Shown here: positions 6,707 through 9,579 of the stretch, one piece after another | How the letters are laid out: each line of letters starts with the position of its first letter | Numbering within the stretch: position 1 is the stretch's first letter | Assembly (NCBI GenBank): GCA_945862035.1 | Contig: CAMAXB010000105.1 | Span: forward strand, 1 to 9,579 | Direction: 5' to 3' | DNA length: 9,579 nucleotides | Source: Opitutus sp. GAS368 | GTDB lineage: Bacteria > Verrucomicrobiota > Verrucomicrobiia > Opitutales > Opitutaceae | The notes under the pieces: generated by a model | Told to the model about the DNA's origin: nothing | Seen by the model: the letters and a program-made list of their open reading frames with translations, nothing else | The model's database searches: none | Made by a program: the position numbers and the translations under genes

Positions 6707-7096
6707 GTGCCGCGTCTCCCTATCCCGCAGGCCTTCCGACGCCGGGCGCTTCCTTTCTGCGCGGCGCTCGCGCTGGGTGGACTGTCCCCGCGCCTCGAGG
6801 CATCGAATGACGACGCCATCGCCCAGCTGAATCTCAGCCGCTTAGTCCTGCCGGCCTACCCGGCGGCGCTGTGCCAAACAGGGGTTGCTCAGGGCAATGT
6901 GATCGTGGCGCCCGGGACGCGGCGGACCGCGGCGAGACCGGCGGGCGAGTTTCTGACCCTCAGCACGACTGAAGCCCAGCGCGGGGACCCCGTTTCCCGG
7001 GCGATCCTAGATTGGCGCTTCGCAGGCCCGACCCTGAGCGAAAAACTCGTGATCGCCATCGGCCCGTGGACCTTTAACTTCGGCCCTGCTTCCTGA
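6707..7096 (+). CDS. Secreted protein with one TonB C-terminal-like domain
   Basis: A 129-aa product starting from GTG 6707. An Arg-rich N-terminus and a hydrophobic stretch (ALPFCAALALGGL) resemble a signal peptide, cut perhaps near LEA-SND. The rest resembles a single TonB_C domain: LVLPAYPAALCQTGVAQGNVIV, then RAILDWRF and a closing WTFNFG. These line up with both domains of the protein encoded at 8032-8778 (LPEYPSYLQQLG, VWRF; MPAFPAELARRG, QWRF, WTFDFG), so the two genes look paralogous. The segment VAPGTRRTAARPAG departs from the usual pattern, and another frame there reads RDAADRGETGGRV, raising the possibility of compensating frameshifts or decay. The frame is open far upstream without further sense, so the start is uncertain. 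No Pro-rich spacer is present, so it is not an obvious energy-coupling TonB. Confidence 0.6.
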   Translation: MPRLPIPQAFRRRALPFCAALALGGLSPRLEASNDDAIAQLNLSRLVLPAYPAALCQTGVAQGNVIVAPGTRRTAARPAGEFLTLSTTEAQRGDPVSRAILDWRFAGPTLSEKLVIAIGPWTFNFGPAS

Positions 7097-7249
7097 TCGA
7101 TCTGCAAGAACCCCGATAACCGAGAGTTCCGCCCCGGACTGCTCCAAGATTCTCGTTCCCTGTCCCGCTCAGCTAACTCTGTCTCCCCGATCCGCTCGGC
7201 TCTGTGGCCATCGACTCCAGCGCGCGATCCAACCGTCTCCAGCAATCCC

Positions 7250-7876
7250 ATGAAGTTCACCACCCTCCTTGTCTTCCTGACCGCCGCGCTCGTTGCCCAC
7301 GGCGCCGCTCCGACCTCTCCGCCCGCCGTTCCCACCGCCGCCCCAGTGAAGCGCGCCCCCGGGGAACTGGCCCCCGAGCAACTCGCGTTTTGGAACAAGC
7401 TCCGGGCTCACGTGGGCAAGACCTACCCCGGACGGCTGGATGACGCCACCGCCTACTACCAAAACCGCCTCGCGGGGCAGACCATCATCGTTCACGTGCG
7501 CGAGGCGTCCGATGACCGCATGCACATCGCGATGCATGTCGGCGACAACCGCTCCCGGAATTGGATCCTGACCAAGACGGGCGGCACGCTGCGCCTGAAG
7601 CACGATCACCGCGACGCCAGCGGCAAGGTCGAGGCGATCACCGAATACGGCGGCGATGCGCCCTCGCCGGGGCTCGCGACCCGCCAGACCTTTCCCTCGG
7701 ACGCGCACACGGCCAGCATCCTGCCCGATCGCTTCGACAACTTCTGGTTCATCGATTTCATGTCCGACACGACGCTCGCCTACGGCGTCCACTGGCCAAA
7801 GGTCGGACACTCCCTCCGCATTGTCTTTGATTTGACCAAGCCACTGCCGGCCCCGCCCGCACCCTGGGGCTATTGA
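7250..7876 (+). CDS. Conserved secreted protein of unknown function (LKHDHR family)
   Basis: A 208-aa protein beginning with a clear signal peptide (MKFTTLLVFLTAALVAHGA, cut near residue 19-20), followed by a Pro/Ala-rich linker (21-42). The mature part begins with a helix (LAPEQLAFWNKLRAHVG) and YPGRLDDATAYY, then a probable beta-rich domain with WILTKTGGTLRLKHDHR (105-121), ITEYGGDAPSPG (130-141), RQTFPSD (145-151) and a late IVFDLT (191-196). This pattern recalls secreted hypothetical proteins I have seen in Gram-negative genomes; no enzyme motif is evident and I assign no function. It is likely periplasmic or outer-membrane associated. It lies 153 nt after the single-domain TonB_C gene and 155 nt before the double-domain one. 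No Shine-Dalgarno; AATCCC directly precedes the ATG. Confidence 0.88.
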   Translation: MKFTTLLVFLTAALVAHGAAPTSPPAVPTAAPVKRAPGELAPEQLAFWNKLRAHVGKTYPGRLDDATAYYQNRLAGQTIIVHVREASDDRMHIAMHVGDNRSRNWILTKTGGTLRLKHDHRDASGKVEAITEYGGDAPSPGLATRQTFPSDAHTASILPDRFDNFWFIDFMSDTTLAYGVHWPKVGHSLRIVFDLTKPLPAPPAPWGY

Positions 7877-7948
7877 CCGGATGCGCCGTCTCCCCAACTC
7901 GTCTGCTCCGCAGAGAGAAACTTCAGGGAAACCGGCTTAACTTATTGA

Positions 7949-7976
7949 TTGCAAGCATCTAGCTGGACTTGCTACC
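7949..7976 (+). promoter_or_regulatory. Possible sigma-70-type promoter for the double TonB_C gene
   Basis: TTGCAA (7949-7954) and GCTACC (7971-7976) are separated by 16 nt, and the stretch just upstream (CTTAACTTATTGA) is unusually AT-rich for this window. The hexamers are imperfect, so this is a guess from position and composition; an alternative -35 is TTGATT at 7945-7950. Confidence 0.28.
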
Positions 7977-8031
7977 GGCCGCCGCGAAGCCCGCGCCTTG
8001 CGCCGAGGGCTCTTCGCCTCACCTTAAGTTC

Positions 8032-8778
8032 ATGAAAGCCATCGTCACCTCCCGGACAGGGCTCCTACTCTGCGCGGCGCTGCTCGCGCCGGTCACCCAC
8101 GTCCTCGCATCGGACGTCTTCAACCAGAAGGCGGCGGATCAGTTGAGCCTGATCAAGTTCGCCCTGCCTGAGTACCCATCGTACCTGCAGCAGCTCGGCA
8201 TCACCGAGGGCACGGTGGCGATGGCGATCGAACGCAATGCCGCGGGCGAGGTCGCCGACGTCCTCGTGCTGGAGTCGACGCACTACCGTTTCAGCGATGC
8301 GGCAACGGAGGCGGCCAAGGTGTGGCGCTTTGCCCCCTTGGCGGAAGGCGTGTCAGCCATCGCTACGCAGATCCCGATCGTGCGGATCCAATTCCGCATG
8401 GGCGACATGTCCTCGGTGCTGATGCCCACGATCTATGTGGGACGGCCCGAGATGCCGGTCCGGCCCGACCAGATCAAGGTGATCAGCTTTGCCGAGCTTG
8501 ATCGTACGCCGGCGGCGAAGACGCAGCCGATGCCTGCCTTCCCCGCCGAGCTCGCCCGCCGCGGCGTGCGCGGCACGGCGTCGGTCAGCTTCTTTGTCGA
8601 CGACTCCGGCCGCGTCCGCGTTCCGATTGTCACGGCGGCCGACGCCCCGGAATTCGCGCAGGCCGCGCTCGCGGCCGTCCGCCAGTGGCGCTTCGACGCG
8701 CCGCGCAAGGGTGGCAAGAAAGTCTCCGCGTTCGAAACGTGGACCTTCGACTTCGGCACCGCCCGCCGGGACTCGTAA
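8032..8778 (+). CDS. Secreted protein with two TonB C-terminal-like domains
   Basis: A 248-aa product from ATG 8032; an in-frame TTG at 7969 adds only non-hydrophobic residues ahead of the signal peptide and is rejected. The signal peptide (LLLCAALLAPVTHVLA) is probably cut after A26. Domain 1 (about 43-122) contains FALPEYPSYLQQLGITEG, ERNAAGEVADVLVLEST and KVWRFAP. Domain 2 (about 165-243) contains MPAFPAELARRGVRG, FVDDSGRVRVPIV, VRQWRFDAP and the closing WTFDFG. TonB_C domains normally contact TonB-dependent receptors, but here the hydrophobic N-terminus ends in a cleavable-looking VLA site and no long Pro-rich spacer is seen, so a free periplasmic protein is more likely than a classical energy transducer. 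A strong intrinsic terminator follows at 8803-8831. Confidence 0.88.
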   Translation: MKAIVTSRTGLLLCAALLAPVTHVLASDVFNQKAADQLSLIKFALPEYPSYLQQLGITEGTVAMAIERNAAGEVADVLVLESTHYRFSDAATEAAKVWRFAPLAEGVSAIATQIPIVRIQFRMGDMSSVLMPTIYVGRPEMPVRPDQIKVISFAELDRTPAAKTQPMPAFPAELARRGVRGTASVSFFVDDSGRVRVPIVTAADAPEFAQAALAAVRQWRFDAPRKGGKKVSAFETWTFDFGTARRDS

Positions 8779-8802
8779 GCCCGCGTCATCGGTTAATTCC
8801 CC

Positions 8803-8831
8803 GCCCGACGCAGACACGCGTCGGGCTTTTT
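8803..8831 (+). terminator. Intrinsic (rho-independent) terminator
   Basis: GCCCGACGC (8803-8811) pairs perfectly with GCGTCGGGC (8818-8826) around a 6-nt loop AGACAC, followed directly by TTTTT (8827-8831). It lies 25 nt after the stop of the double TonB_C gene and acts on the plus strand only; the minus strand has no T-run on the corresponding side. Confidence 0.93.
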
Positions 8832-8867
8832 CGTGCCCGGAACGGGCGTGATGCGACCGGCGACGAT

Positions 8868-9425
8868 TCAGTCACGATCCACTTGCATCCAGAGCGGGAG
8901 AAGGCCCCTGCGTTCAAGCCATGGCTGCAGGAGCCGATGGTCCAAACCCGTAACATCGCGAATCGATCGAATGTCGACCGGGTGCTTGGCCGATCCCCCT
9001 TCCCGGAAGAACTCGAGTTTGCGGATCACCACGTACTCGGGCGGAGCCACGGCGATCGATAGGCCGCCCCCCCACGGCAGATGTCGCCTCAACGGAAGCG
9101 CCCAGGCATGGAGCGGGTCAGAACCGGTCAAATACACATCCGCCTTGTAGCCGGACTCGAGGTGAATGAGGTTGAAATGTCCCCGCTGCGAGCGCGCCTG
9201 CTCGGCTTGGATGACCGACTCGGGCGGGACATAAAAATCGCTTTCCGGGAAGGCTTGCAGGAGCGAGCGGCGCGCGGAGTCGTCGAGACTGAGAACAACA
9301 TCGAGGTCATTCGTGACGCGGGGCTGGCCGTAGAGAATCGCCGCGGTGGCGCCCGTGACCATGTACGGCGCGCCCATGGCTTCCAAGCGCTGGACAAACC
9401 GCGTCAGCTCATCCGGTCCGGGCAT
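8868..9425 (-). CDS. Nucleotidyltransferase-fold protein (AbiEii/DUF6036-like)
   Basis: A 185-aa soluble protein with the minimal nucleotidyltransferase layout: MVTGATAAILYGQPRVTNDLDVVL (from residue 22), with acidic pair D40/D42 and a probable third acidic residue D96 in YKADVYLTG. The usual G-S of the active-site turn is G25-A26-T27 here. Further on, VIRKLEFFREGGSAKH and VDIRSI match the conserved KL...GGS.KH..DI block common in this group. Some relatives are toxins of type IV or MNT-type systems (AbiEii), but many have no tested role, so activity and toxicity are inference. The start ATG 9425 lies inside the 3' end of the upstream gene (17-nt overlap), implying translational coupling. The Ser to Ala/Thr change leaves catalytic competence open. 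It faces the terminator of the TonB_C gene. Confidence 0.85.
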   Translation of the reverse strand: MPGPDELTRFVQRLEAMGAPYMVTGATAAILYGQPRVTNDLDVVLSLDDSARRSLLQAFPESDFYVPPESVIQAEQARSQRGHFNLIHLESGYKADVYLTGSDPLHAWALPLRRHLPWGGGLSIAVAPPEYVVIRKLEFFREGGSAKHPVDIRSIRDVTGLDHRLLQPWLERRGLLPLWMQVDRD

Positions 9426-9579
9426 GAAGGATCCGATCGGCGACGGCTTGTTTGACCTGCAGCTCAGACCAGTCGGGATGGCGGTACCGAAAGCCGGTTG
9501 CCATGAGCTCTCGCATGCTTCGATTCATCCGCAATCCCTGCTCCAGCCGCTGCCGGGGCGTCATCGCGCGGTAGATCGC
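9409..9579 (-). CDS. Small helical protein upstream of the nucleotidyltransferase (5' end at or beyond edge)
   Basis: The frame is open from the right edge to TGA at 9411-9409 and gives 56 residues, starting AIYRAMTPRQRLEQGLRMNRSMRELM and ending VKQAVADRILHARTG. The pattern MTP.QRLEQ...RELM...G.R.RHPDWSE.QV..AV...IL is familiar from short uncharacterised proteins encoded next to nucleotidyltransferase-like genes, though I cannot name the family. It appears all alpha-helical, basic and soluble. An internal ATG (MTPRQRLEQ, 9564) would give 51 aa, but the residues before it also look conserved, so the start is probably outside the window. It overlaps the nucleotidyltransferase start by 17 nt. 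As the small first gene of a coupled pair it could be an antitoxin or partner protein; this is inference. Confidence 0.75.
   Translation of the reverse strand, partial: AIYRAMTPRQRLEQGLRMNRSMRELMATGFRYRHPDWSELQVKQAVADRILHARTG

Noticed and set aside
7097..7249. A gene, promoter or terminator in the gap before the LKHDHR-family gene
   Set aside because: Only 153 nt with no stable hairpin plus T-run, and no convincing -35/-10 pair.

Overview
The window looks like a piece of a GC-rich bacterial chromosome. The gene content (DnaA, LigA, a Gdx-type exporter, several TonB C-terminal-domain secreted proteins, a secreted family with an LKHDHR core) and the AT-richer intergenic repeats built from short TCGAAAA/TTTCGAT units suggest a member of the Verrucomicrobia, probably Opitutaceae. 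That placement comes from remembered protein families, not from a search. Few starts have a clear Shine-Dalgarno sequence. No rRNA, tRNA, CRISPR array, transposase or phage gene was seen.

Layout. (1) 2-1255 (+): dnaA, cut by the left edge, with the AAA+ and DNA-binding domains complete. (2) 1256-1451: an intergenic element with 20-bp exact inverted arms made of TTTCGAT-type heptamers, ending almost at the next start codon. (3) 1452-1985 (+): a 177-aa two-domain protein of unknown function. (4) 2041-3381 (-): a divergent Nramp-like transporter that lacks the canonical metal-binding motifs. (5) 3382-3694: a divergent intergenic region with a CGAGAA-repeat hairpin. (6) 3695-4027 (+): a SugE/Gdx small multidrug resistance protein. 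(7) 4077-6116 (-): NAD-dependent DNA ligase, preceded by and overlapping a VanZ-family membrane protein at 6113-6574 (-). (8) 6707-8778 (+): three consecutive secreted proteins, namely a single-domain TonB_C protein, a conserved secreted protein of unknown function and a double-domain TonB_C protein, the last closed by a strong intrinsic terminator at 8803-8831. (9) 8868-9579 (-): a nucleotidyltransferase-fold protein and the small helical protein upstream that overlaps it, the latter cut by the right edge.

How the genes fit together. Replication and repair functions (DnaA, LigA) sit among membrane transport and envelope genes. Convincing operon-like links are vanZ-ligA (ATGA overlap) and the terminal two-gene module (17-nt overlap), which has the architecture of a toxin-antitoxin-like or accessory nucleotidyltransferase pair. 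The three secreted genes lie in series, but their gaps of about 150 bp leave co-transcription unproven. The least explained items are the dnaA-adjacent 177-aa protein, the Nramp-like carrier with Glu residues where the metal-binding motifs should be, the two intergenic repeat elements, and the terminal module.
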